Positions 1 to 8,833 are shown, counted from the stretch's first letter. The stretch is DNA of 64,000 nt from Vibrio mediterranei (GCF_900088415.1 NZ_FLLQ01000005.1:310001-374000), one strand, 5' to 3'. Notes: generated from the sequence alone by a model not told the origin. Numbers and translations: made by a program.

Positions 1-105
1 ACCAATTAAAGTTATTTGCAGAATCAAACAGATCACTCCCGCAACAGGTTTTCCGATTGTGAAAAATTGCAACCATGGAATAAGAATCGCTAGTAATAGT
101 CTCAT
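1..105 (-). CDS. YqaE/Pmp3-like small membrane protein (partial, runs off window)
   Basis: A reading frame opens at an ATG on the minus strand at 105 and stays open to base 1, giving the first 35 residues. They are very hydrophobic and end in LILQITLIG, resembling the first half of YqaE/Pmp3 proteins (about 52 residues, two membrane helices, often stress-induced). A GAG-containing stretch precedes the ATG. The C-terminal half lies outside the window, so the family assignment rests on the short visible part. Confidence 0.55.
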   Translation of the reverse strand, partial: MRLLLAILIPWLQFFTIGKPVAGVICLILQITLIG

Positions 106-331
106 TAGTGTTTCTCTATTGACCAAAAAGTTGGTCATCTACCATTGAAAATATTGCACTAGTATATCTTTCACTCGAAAACAATGATGTCCGATTATTC
201 TTGCTTTGTTTCCTTCATTCTTAACAGGTTGGCATCTATTAGAATCCGCGAACTCAGCCAATGCGCCAATTAATTACGGCAACCTAAAAACAAAGCCAGA
301 AGAAATCAGGCGATCTCCTCTGGCAATTCAT

Positions 332-946
332 TTAGAACTTAAACCCGACGGTAAAACCAAATTGGGCGTTCTCTTTCACTGGGGTTCGCACTTCTTGGTT
401 TCCGGTCATATAAAGACTTTGTACTCTTGCATCTGCATAAATACCCACAGGCGTGGTTAGCCTTAACCCTGCGGCAGACGTCAGATAATTTCCTGAAAAA
501 TTACCACTATACGCACCAATGTTGTCTTGATTTCCGCTGTGGATGACGGCTAATGGCCCCGTGTTGTATGACTCAATAGAGCCACTTACGTGTGCGCCGC
601 CAAAAGCCGCATACGGCTTTAAACCCCAGCCGTCCGCGATATTAAAAGCATAGCCGACTTCGCCTTCAATTCGCGCATCGTATCCATCAGTTTTGCCACC
701 ATACAGCGCATCAGAGGAGTAGTGATTGTTCTCACCATCGAATCTCATTAATGAACCATTAACTGAGAAAATCCGATTAAAGTCATAACCAACCTCTATT
801 TTAGGCTGTGCCTTTAATGTCCCTACCCCATCCACTTTCATCCCTGTTGTTGCTCCGGCTCCGATACGAAAACCAACATAGTCATTGCTTGCCTGAGCCA
901 TGCTCGAGAAACCCGTTACCAGTGCAACTAACAGTACTTTTTTCAT
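332..946 (-). CDS. Outer-membrane beta-barrel protein
   Basis: A 204-residue protein with a clear signal peptide (cleavage after about residue 19, SMAQA-SNDYV). Alternating hydrophobic/polar strands follow, and it ends in aromatic FKF, the usual outer-membrane insertion signal. Size and composition suit an 8-stranded OmpA/OmpX/OmpW-like barrel, but I recognise no specific function. An AGAGG-type ribosome site lies 6 bases before the ATG. It appears to be a single gene, with nothing co-oriented close by except the DUF1989 block upstream. Confidence 0.75.
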   Translation of the reverse strand: MKKVLLVALVTGFSSMAQASNDYVGFRIGAGATTGMKVDGVGTLKAQPKIEVGYDFNRIFSVNGSLMRFDGENNHYSSDALYGGKTDGYDARIEGEVGYAFNIADGWGLKPYAAFGGAHVSGSIESYNTGPLAVIHSGNQDNIGAYSGNFSGNYLTSAAGLRLTTPVGIYADARVQSLYMTGNQEVRTPVKENAQFGFTVGFKF

Positions 947-1002
947 TTACTACCTCTGTCTTTAGAAATGACGCGCAAATAGCGCAAGTTACAACCGCCT
1001 AA

Positions 1003-1020
1003 CCCCGCAAAAAAGCGGGG
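1003..1020 (-). terminator. Hairpin after the first DUF1989 gene
   Basis: Six-base GC arms (CCCCGC/GCGGGG) flank a loop of six A on the plus strand, so six U in the minus transcript. It sits 24 bases beyond the DUF1989 stop at 1044. The U-rich part is in the loop rather than after the stem, so termination is likely but not textbook. Confidence 0.4.
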
Positions 1021-1043
1021 GAAGAAGGAGGAAGAGGTATGTA

Positions 1044-2054
1044 CTACCTTGAAGCTAAGTGGGCTAATTCGACAGGTAGTTTAATCTCGTCGACTGGGCA
1101 ATCATGGGCTAGCGTTTGGTCGCGCTTGGCGACACGCTCCAATGCAGCTTGTTCCCAACCTTGAATCCGCTTAGTGGCTTCGCCGTGTATAGGAGCAATA
1201 CCCGTGTCATACACTTCAATAAACACATCGTTATTCTTAATCTTTGAATAGCAGGTGTGTTGGTCTCCATAAGGACAGTTTGAAATCACAACATACAGGT
1301 CTTTTTCTGCGTACCACTCAATCGCCGTTCCATCTTTCACAGGTGGGGTGGGACACATTCGAGCTCGCGTAATTCTGTTCTCATCTTGGGTAAAGCGATT
1401 GGCTTGAAAGATATTCCAATCATTACGGTCCGAGAAAAATTGAATCACTTCCTGACGCAAGGTGTCATCTTCAATGTTAGCAATGGCAGGAATTCGCCCA
1501 AAGCCATGAATAAAGTTCTCATGACAAGAGTTACGCACGTTTTCTTTACCTTGTGCCAATCCAATCAACTCAGGAGAACAATGCGCTGCTAACCAAATAT
1601 GAGAGAAACCTTCTGGTAATTCGTCATATGGGAACTCATCTTCCACCAGCGTCGCCATCTTTTCGAAATGACGGCTTTGAGACCAAATACCGGAATAGAG
1701 TCTTTGGTTAAGCCCTTCAACAGCTGTAGAGCTTAAATGACAGCTGTATTGCTCTAAGTCTGGAGTTACCATCAGCACGTCCATAATCTGAGTACGACCA
1801 TTGTTACCTTTTGCGTTTGGACGCTGCTCAATACGAATAACCTGACCTTTTTTCACTAAGAAGGCATTACCGGTTTCTGCTTCAAGTACGTCCGTGTAAA
1901 CCAATTGACGTTTTTTACCAGACTTAGTCGCTCTCACTTTTTGGTAGAAGTCCAAGTCTGGGCTGATTGCTCTCGCAAACGTCTCTACTGGATCAACATC
2001 AGAGTTATAACTAGAGTCGAAGTTTTCTACTTGATTTACATGTTTATGGCACAT
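1044..2054 (-). CDS. DUF1989 family protein (urea-carboxylase-associated / carboxyguanidine deiminase-like), copy 1
   Basis: A 336-residue protein matching the DUF1989 pattern: GNAFLVKKGQVIRIEQ near residue 62, then AAHCSPEL, NSCHEN and SNCPYG. The last three are the conserved Cys/His positions expected to hold a metal or catalytic centre. Characterised family members are the CgdA/CgdB subunits of carboxyguanidine deiminase in guanidine breakdown. Here a second DUF1989 gene lies just upstream (2485-3405), so a heterodimer is plausible. No guanidine carboxylase or allophanate hydrolase gene is adjacent, so the substrate is unknown. The C-terminus is about 30 residues longer than that of copy 2. 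The ATG has AGG about 9 bases upstream. Confidence 0.75.
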   Translation of the reverse strand: MCHKHVNQVENFDSSYNSDVDPVETFARAISPDLDFYQKVRATKSGKKRQLVYTDVLEAETGNAFLVKKGQVIRIEQRPNAKGNNGRTQIMDVLMVTPDLEQYSCHLSSTAVEGLNQRLYSGIWSQSRHFEKMATLVEDEFPYDELPEGFSHIWLAAHCSPELIGLAQGKENVRNSCHENFIHGFGRIPAIANIEDDTLRQEVIQFFSDRNDWNIFQANRFTQDENRITRARMCPTPPVKDGTAIEWYAEKDLYVVISNCPYGDQHTCYSKIKNNDVFIEVYDTGIAPIHGEATKRIQGWEQAALERVAKRDQTLAHDCPVDEIKLPVELAHLASR

Positions 2055-2172
2055 AAGTATTTACCTATGATTGCAACATCCATGTAGGCTACGGCCGAGG
2101 GTTCCTGGCTCGACTTCAGAAATTTAGTAAGCGTCCTTGCTCAGTTTTTGTCCTTTAGAAGATTGATGTCTG

Positions 2173-2472
2173 TTACTTACTATTGCGCTTTGAAGATTTA
2201 AACAACGTCTTAATCTTGCGCTTTATCAAGCCTACGAGAGGCTTTCCTAGAATGGCGATGGAGCCAAATAAAATGACTTCATTAATGGCAAACCCAATGC
2301 CGACTATCGATACCGTTTGTTCTGCTGACCAACTCATTGAAGCACCTAGCGCTCCAAGTCCTGCTGGCACAGCAAACATTCCTATGTTGGTAATAATGAA
2401 GGCAACCAGCGCCACCTTCTTTATCGGAGTATCAACCAACATTGTTAGATTTGAGTCTGGTTGATTCGACAT
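2173..2472 (-). CDS. Small two-helix membrane protein between the DUF1989 genes
   Basis: A 99-residue protein with two or three hydrophobic segments (about residues 17-40 and 50-75) and a very basic tail (LIKRKIKTLFKSSKRNSK). A strong GAGAGGGG ribosome site lies 5 bases before the ATG. It starts 12 bases after the stop of the upstream DUF1989 gene and is co-oriented with both copies, so the three are probably one operon. It is too small for a typical transporter. It may be an accessory membrane subunit. I recognise no named family. Confidence 0.6.
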   Translation of the reverse strand: MSNQPDSNLTMLVDTPIKKVALVAFIITNIGMFAVPAGLGALGASMSWSAEQTVSIVGIGFAINEVILFGSIAILGKPLVGLIKRKIKTLFKSSKRNSK

Positions 2473-2484
2473 AAAGACCCCTCT

Positions 2485-3405
2485 CTATTTAATCGAGTTA
2501 TCTTTCGTCGCAATACGTTGGTAGATTCGTTCTTCCCAACCACCGATATCTCCCAAGTGTTTGGCTTCCGGTTGAATTCCCGTGTCATAAACGCTCACAT
2601 ACACTGGGTTAGGACGAGCCTCTGGGTAAGGCAATGCTTGGTCTGCATAAGGACAATTGCTTACCACTACATAAATGTCTTTTTCAGCATAGAACTCACA
2701 GCCGACACCATCATCAACCGTCGGCGTAGGAGCTAAGACACAGCGCGTAATACCATTATCGTCTTGAGTGAATTTATTTGGTTGGAACATGTTCACATCA
2801 TTTCGGTCAGCAAACGTCTGTACCACTTGACGTCGTAGCGTTTCATTTTCAATAGCTGCAATTGCCGGGACTCGGTTGAAGCCTTGAATAAAGTTCTCTT
2901 GGCAGCTATTCACGTTGCCTTGTTCGCCATAACACATATGTAGCCATTCAGGGCAGCAATGCGCTGCGAAGAAGATGTGACTAAAATCTTCATCCATTTT
3001 TTCGTATGGAAACTCATCTTCAACCAAGGTTACGATTTTCTCCATATAACGGCTTTGTGACCAAACTGCGCTGTACAACCTTTGATTCAGACCTTCTACC
3101 GCGCTGGTATTCAGGTGGTCACCATATTGTTCAAGATCTGGAGTAACAAAATGAACGTCAATGATTTGAGTGCGATTATTGTGTAGGCTTGGACGCTGTT
3201 CAAAACGAATGACCTGACCTGCTTTCACCAAAAATGCATTACCCGTGTGAGGTAACAACACATCATCATAGACATGCTGGCGTGTGCCATTGGCTTTAGT
3301 GCCACGAACGTCTTCATAGAAAGCGACGTTTGGTGAGACTTTACGCTCATAGGTTTTTACTGGGTCAATGTCTTCGTTGTATACAGATTTGATGTCAGTT
3401 GTCAT
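2485..3405 (-). CDS. DUF1989 family protein (urea-carboxylase-associated / carboxyguanidine deiminase-like), copy 2
   Basis: A 306-residue paralogue of the product of 1044-2054, colinear along its length. It has the same landmarks: GNAFLVKAGQVIRFEQ, AAHCCPEW, NSCQEN and SNCPYA. The conserved Cys positions are kept, so it looks catalytically competent. It is the first gene of the three-gene minus-strand set, with a GAAGG ribosome site, and is divergent from the LysR gene at 3629. That geometry suggests LysR control of the set. Paired DUF1989 genes resemble the CgdA/CgdB arrangement known from guanidine metabolism. The reaction here is inferred only at family level. Confidence 0.75.
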   Translation of the reverse strand: MTTDIKSVYNEDIDPVKTYERKVSPNVAFYEDVRGTKANGTRQHVYDDVLLPHTGNAFLVKAGQVIRFEQRPSLHNNRTQIIDVHFVTPDLEQYGDHLNTSAVEGLNQRLYSAVWSQSRYMEKIVTLVEDEFPYEKMDEDFSHIFFAAHCCPEWLHMCYGEQGNVNSCQENFIQGFNRVPAIAAIENETLRRQVVQTFADRNDVNMFQPNKFTQDDNGITRCVLAPTPTVDDGVGCEFYAEKDIYVVVSNCPYADQALPYPEARPNPVYVSVYDTGIQPEAKHLGDIGGWEERIYQRIATKDNSIK

Positions 3406-3628
3406 GGTCTTTACCTTCTCTAACTATAATAAAGCGCGTCCGTTCAACTATGTATTGTCAAAACGTTGTTGCCGTTTCCCCCTCTGACAACGCTTATATT
3501 AGTCATTTTTTCTGAAATACAAATTCAGTAAACCTTAAGAATAATTGACAGAACAAAACAAAAACCTTAGCAGCTACCCCGAGTTGCAAAGCTCATGAAT
3601 TCACCTAACATTAAGTGTTATCTACAAG

Positions 3629-4534
3629 ATGAAGAACTTAGGTGTAAGTTTTACTGACATGTTAACTGTTAATCTGCTCCAACTTCAGGCATTCGTTCTC
3701 GCTGCGGAAACAGGTTCGTTTTCTGCCGCAGCTAGAAAAATGAAAAAAACTCATTCAGCAATAAGCATGACCATCTCCAATTTAGAGTTAGATGTTAATC
3801 AAGCGTTGTTTGATCGTGCCACGCGAAACCCCACCTTGACGGCAGCTGGAGAAGTTCTTCTAAAAGAGGCCAAACTTGTCCTAGCACAATGTGAAAATTT
3901 TGAGCGCTTGGCTAATGAACTTGACCCAGAAGAAGAAACGGAATTTACCTTGGCGCTGGATAGTGTTTACAGCGTTCCGATGGAAAAAGAGATTCTGACG
4001 TTGCTCGCCGACAAATTTCCAAAGCTTAAACTTAAACTGGTCGAGAAGCCTTCCTCCGGAGTTATTGCATCAGTAGTAAAAGGTGAGGCTAACATTGGTT
4101 TCACTCTGCTAGAGCAGCCTATTTTTAGCAATCTAGGATCCATCGCTCTACCTTCAGCGGAGCTACTATACGTGGCTAGTCCCGAGCACCCACTAGCCAA
4201 GCTGGAAAAGGTGACACTCGTGGACTTACAACGTCACAGGCAAGCCTATCTTTCCCACGACGTCAACGTTAAGGATACCAGCATCTCAGCCAACGTCTGG
4301 GAGTGTGAGTCTATATCAGCGGCCAAGACAGCTATCGCCTATGGAACTTGCTGGGGAATGGCGGTTGAACCCTTTATTCGACCGCAAATTACTTCAGGAC
4401 AGCTCGTTAAACTCAATGTTGAGTCATCGCTCAAAAAGAGTATTCCTGCGGCTTTGATATGGAAAATTGGTGATGAGTCCGGGCGAGTACACAACGCAAT
4501 TCGAGCTTTGTATACCAAACCAGAGCCGAACTAA
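3629..4534 (+). CDS. LysR-family transcriptional regulator
   Basis: A 301-residue LysR regulator. The winged helix-turn-helix is at about residues 15-75 (LQAFVLAAETGSFSAAARKM, then SAISMTISNLELD), followed by a substrate-binding effector domain. It is divergent from the DUF1989 operon across a 223-base gap and is the obvious candidate regulator of it. The start is ambiguous. The ATG at 3629 has a poor ribosome site. The ATG at 3659 (residue 11) would begin closer to the domain boundary, with AGGTG 14 bases upstream. The effector cannot be read from the sequence. Confidence 0.85.
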   Translation: MKNLGVSFTDMLTVNLLQLQAFVLAAETGSFSAAARKMKKTHSAISMTISNLELDVNQALFDRATRNPTLTAAGEVLLKEAKLVLAQCENFERLANELDPEEETEFTLALDSVYSVPMEKEILTLLADKFPKLKLKLVEKPSSGVIASVVKGEANIGFTLLEQPIFSNLGSIALPSAELLYVASPEHPLAKLEKVTLVDLQRHRQAYLSHDVNVKDTSISANVWECESISAAKTAIAYGTCWGMAVEPFIRPQITSGQLVKLNVESSLKKSIPAALIWKIGDESGRVHNAIRALYTKPEPN

Positions 4535-4566
4535 AAGACCATCAACTTTCTCGTCATATAATATAA

Positions 4567-4582
4567 TTGAACGATTGTTCAA
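4567..4582. promoter_or_regulatory. Palindromic operator TTGAAC-N4-GTTCAA upstream of yghU
   Basis: A perfect inverted repeat TTGAACGATTGTTCAA lies 85 bases upstream of yghU. Its half-sites and 4-base spacer are the same as the core of the palindrome directly in front of the TetR gene at 18641. It is therefore a candidate binding site for that regulator. Confidence 0.5.
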
Positions 4583-4666
4583 AAGGTTTGCGATACCCGT
4601 AAAAACGAGTTAGGATTTTTTTATCAAGTCGCAAAACAGCTTCCATTCAATGCATTAGGAGATGCT

Positions 4667-5527
4667 ATGAGTAACGAATATATCCCACCTAAAGTTTGGA
4701 CTCACGACAGTGAAAGCGGCGGCCAATGGGCTAGCATTAACAGGCCGGACTCTGGAGCACGTCATGAGCAAGCGCTGCCTGTTGGAGAGCATGCTTTACA
4801 GCTTTACTCTCTCGCTACACCAAATGGGCAGAAGGTTACCATCATGCTAGAAGAGCTGCTTGCTCTGGGTAAATCTGACGCTGAATATGACGCTTACTTA
4901 ATCAACATTGGCGAAGGCGATCAATTTGGTTCTGGCTTTGTGGACGTTAACCCAAATTCAAAGATCCCTGCACTGCTTGATCGTTCCGGTGACACACCTG
5001 TACGGGTATTTGAATCGGGTAACATCCTACTCTATTTAGCAGAGAAGTTCGGTGCCTTACTGCCGCGCGATCCTGCTAAGCGCGTTGAAGCTATGAACTG
5101 GTTATTCTGGCTTCAAGGCTCAGCCCCTTACCTTGGCGGCGGTTTTGGTCACTTCTACGCTTACGCACCAGAAAAGTTCGAATACCCAATTAACCGTTTC
5201 ACTATGGAAACAAAACGCCAGTTACATTTATTGGACGCTAGACTCGCTGAGAATCAATACCTTGGTGGCGACGAATACAGCATTGCTGATATCGCAACTT
5301 GGCCTTGGTATGGCAATCTAGTGATTAACAATCAATACCATGCCGCTGAGTTTTTAGACGTTGAAAGCTATCCAAACCTCATTCGCTGGGCTAAAGACAT
5401 CGCAGCACGACCAGCTGTTCAACGTGGCCGTATTGTTAACCGCTCTTGGGGCGAAGAATGGGAAACACTCGCAGAACGTCATAGCGCTGCTGATATTGAT
5501 GCAGTATTGGCGAAGCAGCCTAAGTAA
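4667..5527 (+). CDS. yghU: Glutathione-dependent disulfide-bond oxidoreductase YghU
   Basis: A 286-residue Nu-class glutathione transferase, colinear with E. coli YghU (288 residues). Recognisable blocks are LQLYSLATPNGQKVTIMLEE in the thioredoxin-like N-domain, VNPNSKIPAL and FESGNILLYLAEKFG at the glutathione site, and MNWLFWLQG and IADIATWPWYGN in the helical C-domain. The family reduces disulfides and organic peroxides using two glutathione molecules, in the cytoplasm. AGGAG lies 5 bases before the ATG. It appears monocistronic, with a TetR-type palindrome upstream. Confidence 0.93.
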   Translation: MSNEYIPPKVWTHDSESGGQWASINRPDSGARHEQALPVGEHALQLYSLATPNGQKVTIMLEELLALGKSDAEYDAYLINIGEGDQFGSGFVDVNPNSKIPALLDRSGDTPVRVFESGNILLYLAEKFGALLPRDPAKRVEAMNWLFWLQGSAPYLGGGFGHFYAYAPEKFEYPINRFTMETKRQLHLLDARLAENQYLGGDEYSIADIATWPWYGNLVINNQYHAAEFLDVESYPNLIRWAKDIAARPAVQRGRIVNRSWGEEWETLAERHSAADIDAVLAKQPK

Positions 5528-5603
5528 ATATTAAGTCGTTGCCATTAGCTTTTTGTTGCTAGTGGCAACCTTAACAAAAACCTCTCAAATCATATTTATA
5601 GCG

Positions 5604-5924
5604 TCATGTGCCAACGACAATGCCAACTCCATACAAAAATGCCGCCATGCCCAAAGACAAGGTAATGATCTTGTAACGTCCAGCTTTGCGCCGAATACAT
5701 GTAGACGATACGAAATACAACGAATAGTAAGTAGCAATACTTAGAGCGGAAGCAAAAAACAAGGCAAAAAGCCAAGTTCCCCCCTCATAATCTAGTGCTT
5801 TCTTAAGGATAGATAGAGCGATTAAAAAGGATACAAACAGAGTTCTGAACCATGACAATGTCGTGCGTTCAACTTGTAACCCTGCGTCACTTTTTAACGT
5901 AGCTTCATTGGATGAATGAATCAC
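5604..5924 (-). CDS. DUF202 inner-membrane protein, YidG-like
   Basis: A 106-residue protein starting at a GTG at 5924. It opens with DAGLQVERTTLSWFRTLFVS, the DUF202 signature shared with E. coli YidG, followed by three predicted membrane helices. It overlaps the end of the neighbouring DUF202 gene by 20 bases, so the two are translationally linked. In E. coli yidG and yidH sit next to the yidJ sulfatase, as here. Function is unknown in E. coli too. Confidence 0.75.
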   Translation of the reverse strand: MIHSSNEATLKSDAGLQVERTTLSWFRTLFVSFLIALSILKKALDYEGGTWLFALFFASALSIATYYSLYFVSSTCIRRKAGRYKIITLSLGMAAFLYGVGIVVGT

Positions 5925-6261
5925 TATAGATACTACTCAGTAAAACAACGATAACTAACACCATTAAGACGGGAATGATTTTTATGGCATTTGAATAACT
6001 AAGATTCGAGTTAAGCCGCATTGCTATCTCATTTCCTCGCCAATTAGAGTAAGCAAAGATCGAGCAGATAATTGATACAGCAAGTAGTGCAATACAAATC
6101 AATGGCTTATAAAACTCATCGTTGAGACTATTAGCCAACTGGTCAACGGCTATAGCGGCTGTAAAAAAACCTAACGCTGTACGAATCCACGCTAAATAGG
6201 TTCTTTCATTTGCCAAAGTAAATCTATAGTCAGGGTCATTACCCTGCTTTCTCCAAGACAT
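5905..6261 (-). CDS. yidH: DUF202 inner-membrane protein YidH
   Basis: A 118-residue protein with the YidH pattern DYRFTLANERTYLAWIRTAL at its N-terminus and three hydrophobic helices. It closely parallels E. coli YidH (115 residues). It lies 51 bases downstream of the sulfatase gene on the same strand, separated by a small terminator-like hairpin, and overlaps the YidG-like gene. The conserved neighbourhood with a sulfatase suggests a membrane role tied to this locus, but no biochemical role is established. Confidence 0.8.
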   Translation of the reverse strand: MSWRKQGNDPDYRFTLANERTYLAWIRTALGFFTAAIAVDQLANSLNDEFYKPLICIALLAVSIICSIFAYSNWRGNEIAMRLNSNLSYSNAIKIIPVLMVLVIVVLLSSIYSDSFIQ

Positions 6262-6276
6262 AATAAGCCCCCTAAA

Positions 6277-6296
6277 AAGCGGGAATGAACCCGCTT
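6277..6296 (-). terminator. Attenuator-like hairpin between sulfatase and yidH
   Basis: Seven-base arms (AAGCGGG/CCCGCTT) with a 6-base loop are followed in the minus transcript by a short U run. It begins 16 bases after the sulfatase stop. It probably reduces rather than abolishes transcription into yidH/yidG. Confidence 0.55.
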
Positions 6297-6312
6297 GATA
6301 GTTACTTTAATT

Positions 6313-7884
6313 CTAGACTGGTTTAAGCATTTGCATATCTTCCGAGCTCACTGGAAGATAGCGTGCATTGTGTAAACGATAGGATGACCAATATCCCATC
6401 CAGCGAGGATCAGATAAAAGCAAATCTTTCGCTTGCGCGACAATAGACTCTTTATGAATTAGGTAATCACTCGAATCCAATAGGTTTGTTTGATCATCAC
6501 GATCTAGATGGTGCAGTTCTTCGAAACCTGTAGTGGCGTTGTAGCCATAGAAGTATTTCTTATCCTCAATATCCACCTGAAAGCCAAATCCATAATTACA
6601 GCCAACATGAACTCCAGTCTGATAAACTTGCGTCAGAGGCCGACGCTCTTCTCCTTGCATCACTTTGGATAGGTTATCACCTTCCATCTGCGGTGGTATT
6701 TCAATACCCGCAAAACCTAGAATGGTTGGTGCTATATCAATCGCTGAAACTGCAACCTTACTCACGGTTTCAACAACTCTTTCGCTCTTAGGTGGCTTAA
6801 TCATTAATGGAATACGAAAGATGTCAGGTTGGAAATAGGAACCTTTATCCGCCATAGCCATACGACCATTCATATCACCATGATCGGCGGAAAACACTAT
6901 CGCCGTATCGTCCCACAATCCTTCCTGCTTTAAAAACTGAATCAAATGACCGATTGCATGATCAACCACTTCAACTTGGAGCAAGTGACAAGCAATGTAA
7001 TCAGAGACCATATCTTCGTCATACATACCCCAATACTGTTGATAAAGTGCATATATCGGGTTGTCAGGCTCTACTAGATCAAAACTATCAGGAAGCGTAA
7101 TGGCTTCTTTTATCTCCTGATAACGTTGCTCTAAACCACTAGGGACAGAGTAGGGTTGATGAGGGTCAAAAAACTCTAACTGACTAAAAATAGGCTTATT
7201 TGGAGCTTGGATTCGCGACGCTTTTATTTGGTTAATAGCCAACTTTGCAAGAAAAACCGAGTAATGTGCATCTAACGGGAAATCTGAGCCATCTTGTTGT
7301 TCAATCCAACCACCAAAAGAGTTCGCGGGGGACATCTTATCTATTTGTAAACCTCTAAGCTCTTTTCGATATTGTGGAAGTTGAACCCCTTGTGCGGCAA
7401 GATAAGTAAGGTAACGATCATCATCTTCTACGGGTGGGCCCCATCGATCCCAGGCATGGACGTTTTCACCAAAAGTACGCACGAACTTTTCAACGCCAAC
7501 ATGGCACTTACCGGAGTGCTTAAGCGAATACCCGATCCGCTTCAAATAGTCTTGGAAAATAATATCATCCAACTCCAAATCTACTTTCATCCCTACAGGT
7601 GTTCTTTCACCATTAGATAAGTACGGCGGATGCATTCCTGTAAAAATCGCAGCCCTCGCTGGTCCACATAACGGGCTAGGAGTGAATGCCGAACTGAAAG
7701 CAGTACCTTCGTCAGCAATGGCATTGATATTTGGAGTATTAATTACCTTGGATAGAGGACGGTCTGGGTGATAACAGTCCGCTGAAATCATATCCACGGT
7801 AATGAAAATTATGTTCGGCTTTTTCTGTTCATTTCTATAGAACATGCCTTTTCTTTCTTTTGGGTTTAAGAAGTCAGAAATCAT
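6313..7884 (-). CDS. Type I (formylglycine) sulfatase, YidJ-like, cytoplasmic
   Basis: A 523-residue sulfatase. The activation motif is SPLCGPARAAIFTG with the modified Cys at residue 73. Metal ligands include ITVDMIS near residue 31 and SADHGDM in the middle of the protein. Formylglycine formation at a Cys-type site fits the radical-SAM maturase encoded at 13530. There is no signal peptide, so it should act in the cytoplasm on imported sulfated sugars. The ATG at 7884 has GAGG 5 bases upstream. It is divergent from the AraC-type gene at 8000. The order yidG/yidH/sulfatase/AraC/symporter matches E. coli yidGHJKL apart from rearrangement. The sugar substrate is not readable from sequence; the neighbouring GH88 gene suggests a uronate-containing glycan. 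Confidence 0.9.
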   Translation of the reverse strand: MISDFLNPKERKGMFYRNEQKKPNIIFITVDMISADCYHPDRPLSKVINTPNINAIADEGTAFSSAFTPSPLCGPARAAIFTGMHPPYLSNGERTPVGMKVDLELDDIIFQDYLKRIGYSLKHSGKCHVGVEKFVRTFGENVHAWDRWGPPVEDDDRYLTYLAAQGVQLPQYRKELRGLQIDKMSPANSFGGWIEQQDGSDFPLDAHYSVFLAKLAINQIKASRIQAPNKPIFSQLEFFDPHQPYSVPSGLEQRYQEIKEAITLPDSFDLVEPDNPIYALYQQYWGMYDEDMVSDYIACHLLQVEVVDHAIGHLIQFLKQEGLWDDTAIVFSADHGDMNGRMAMADKGSYFQPDIFRIPLMIKPPKSERVVETVSKVAVSAIDIAPTILGFAGIEIPPQMEGDNLSKVMQGEERRPLTQVYQTGVHVGCNYGFGFQVDIEDKKYFYGYNATTGFEELHHLDRDDQTNLLDSSDYLIHKESIVAQAKDLLLSDPRWMGYWSSYRLHNARYLPVSSEDMQMLKPV

Positions 7885-7999
7885 CGAGGCCTCAAATATT
7901 TACAAAAGTGATAGAGCTCTACTATTCGCGCCTTATCACAGACTACTGATTCCTAAAATTAGAGGAAGTTGCTACTATAAACCATAGTAAAAATCCCTC

Positions 8000-8833
8000 T
8001 TGAATGTAAAAAACGAAACTATGAAAAATCAACCATTGCTCATCGAACAATCGGCTGACTCTTGCGGTATCACCTTACGCTCAATGTGGGATGTGCAAGC
8101 CGATGCTAACTACCATATCAAATGGCCTAGAGACCGTGTCCTGCCTATACTCCCTAATGCAATCGTTGCCATTTACACCATTCAAGGAAGTGGTTGCATT
8201 CAGCTAATTAGTGGGAAAGTTCTTACGGTATCTGCTCCAAGTGTGACATTCATAGACAGTCGAAATATAGATAGCTACTGGACAAATGGAATCGTCTGGA
8301 ATCTCAATTGGTTTGAGTTTTTGATGCAAGGAGTTACCCCTATTCCATTTGAAGAGCCGATTCCGTTAAAAAACGACGCATACCCAGAAATTTTGAGCGA
8401 AGTGAAACTACTGATTGCTTCAAAGTCACCAATCAAACTTAATGCAGCTGTCGCGGGATTTGGATTTGTGTTTTACAAGTGGTTAACCCTAATCGACCAA
8501 TCAAAGCGCATGAGTAGTCAGGAGAAAACTGTTACCGATATCGTCGCTAAAATGAGTGAAAATATCGGACAGAACATTTCGATAAAACAATTCGCTCAAG
8601 AGTCGGGCTATACTGAGCAGTATTTAAGAAAACTCTTTTTGAAATATCTGAGCGTTACCCCCAAACAGTATTACTTAAAACTAAAATTGGATGCCAGTAT
8701 GATGATGCTCAAGCGCCAAGGCACCAATGTAAAGAGAGTAGCCTTTGAGTTAGGTTTCAACGATAGCTTTCACTTTAGCAGAGCATTCAAAAAAGAATTT
8801 GGCGTCTGTCCATCAAGTGTTAATGAAACCTAG
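8000..8833 (+). CDS. AraC-family transcriptional regulator, YidL-like
   Basis: A 277-residue regulator with an N-terminal ligand-binding half and a C-terminal AraC domain. The two helix-turn-helices are ISIKQFAQESGYTEQYLRKL and VKRVAFELGFNDSFHFSRAF. It sits between and divergent from the sulfatase, like E. coli yidL in the yid cluster, so it probably senses an oligosaccharide product and activates the locus. The start is uncertain: ATG 8000 or ATG 8021 (MKNQPLL), neither with a good ribosome site. Confidence 0.85.
   Translation: MNVKNETMKNQPLLIEQSADSCGITLRSMWDVQADANYHIKWPRDRVLPILPNAIVAIYTIQGSGCIQLISGKVLTVSAPSVTFIDSRNIDSYWTNGIVWNLNWFEFLMQGVTPIPFEEPIPLKNDAYPEILSEVKLLIASKSPIKLNAAVAGFGFVFYKWLTLIDQSKRMSSQEKTVTDIVAKMSENIGQNISIKQFAQESGYTEQYLRKLFLKYLSVTPKQYYLKLKLDASMMMLKRQGTNVKRVAFELGFNDSFHFSRAFKKEFGVCPSSVNET

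Noticed and set aside
206..460. Plus-strand frame of 84 codons near the left end
   Set aside because: Overlaps the outer-membrane barrel gene on the other strand and has no signal, domain or ribosome site.
2055..2172. GC-rich intergenic stretch before the first DUF1989 gene as a structured RNA
   Set aside because: Some pairing (GCCGAGG/CCTGGC with a bulge) is possible but no known riboswitch pattern fits.
3464..3492. CGTTGT/ACAACG inverted repeat in the LysR/DUF1989 gap, and ACGG tetranucleotides suggesting a guanidine riboswitch
   Set aside because: The ACGG pieces are not closed by stems as in mini-ykkC RNAs and no ykkC core is visible. The 6-base repeat with a 17-base spacer is too weak to call an operator.
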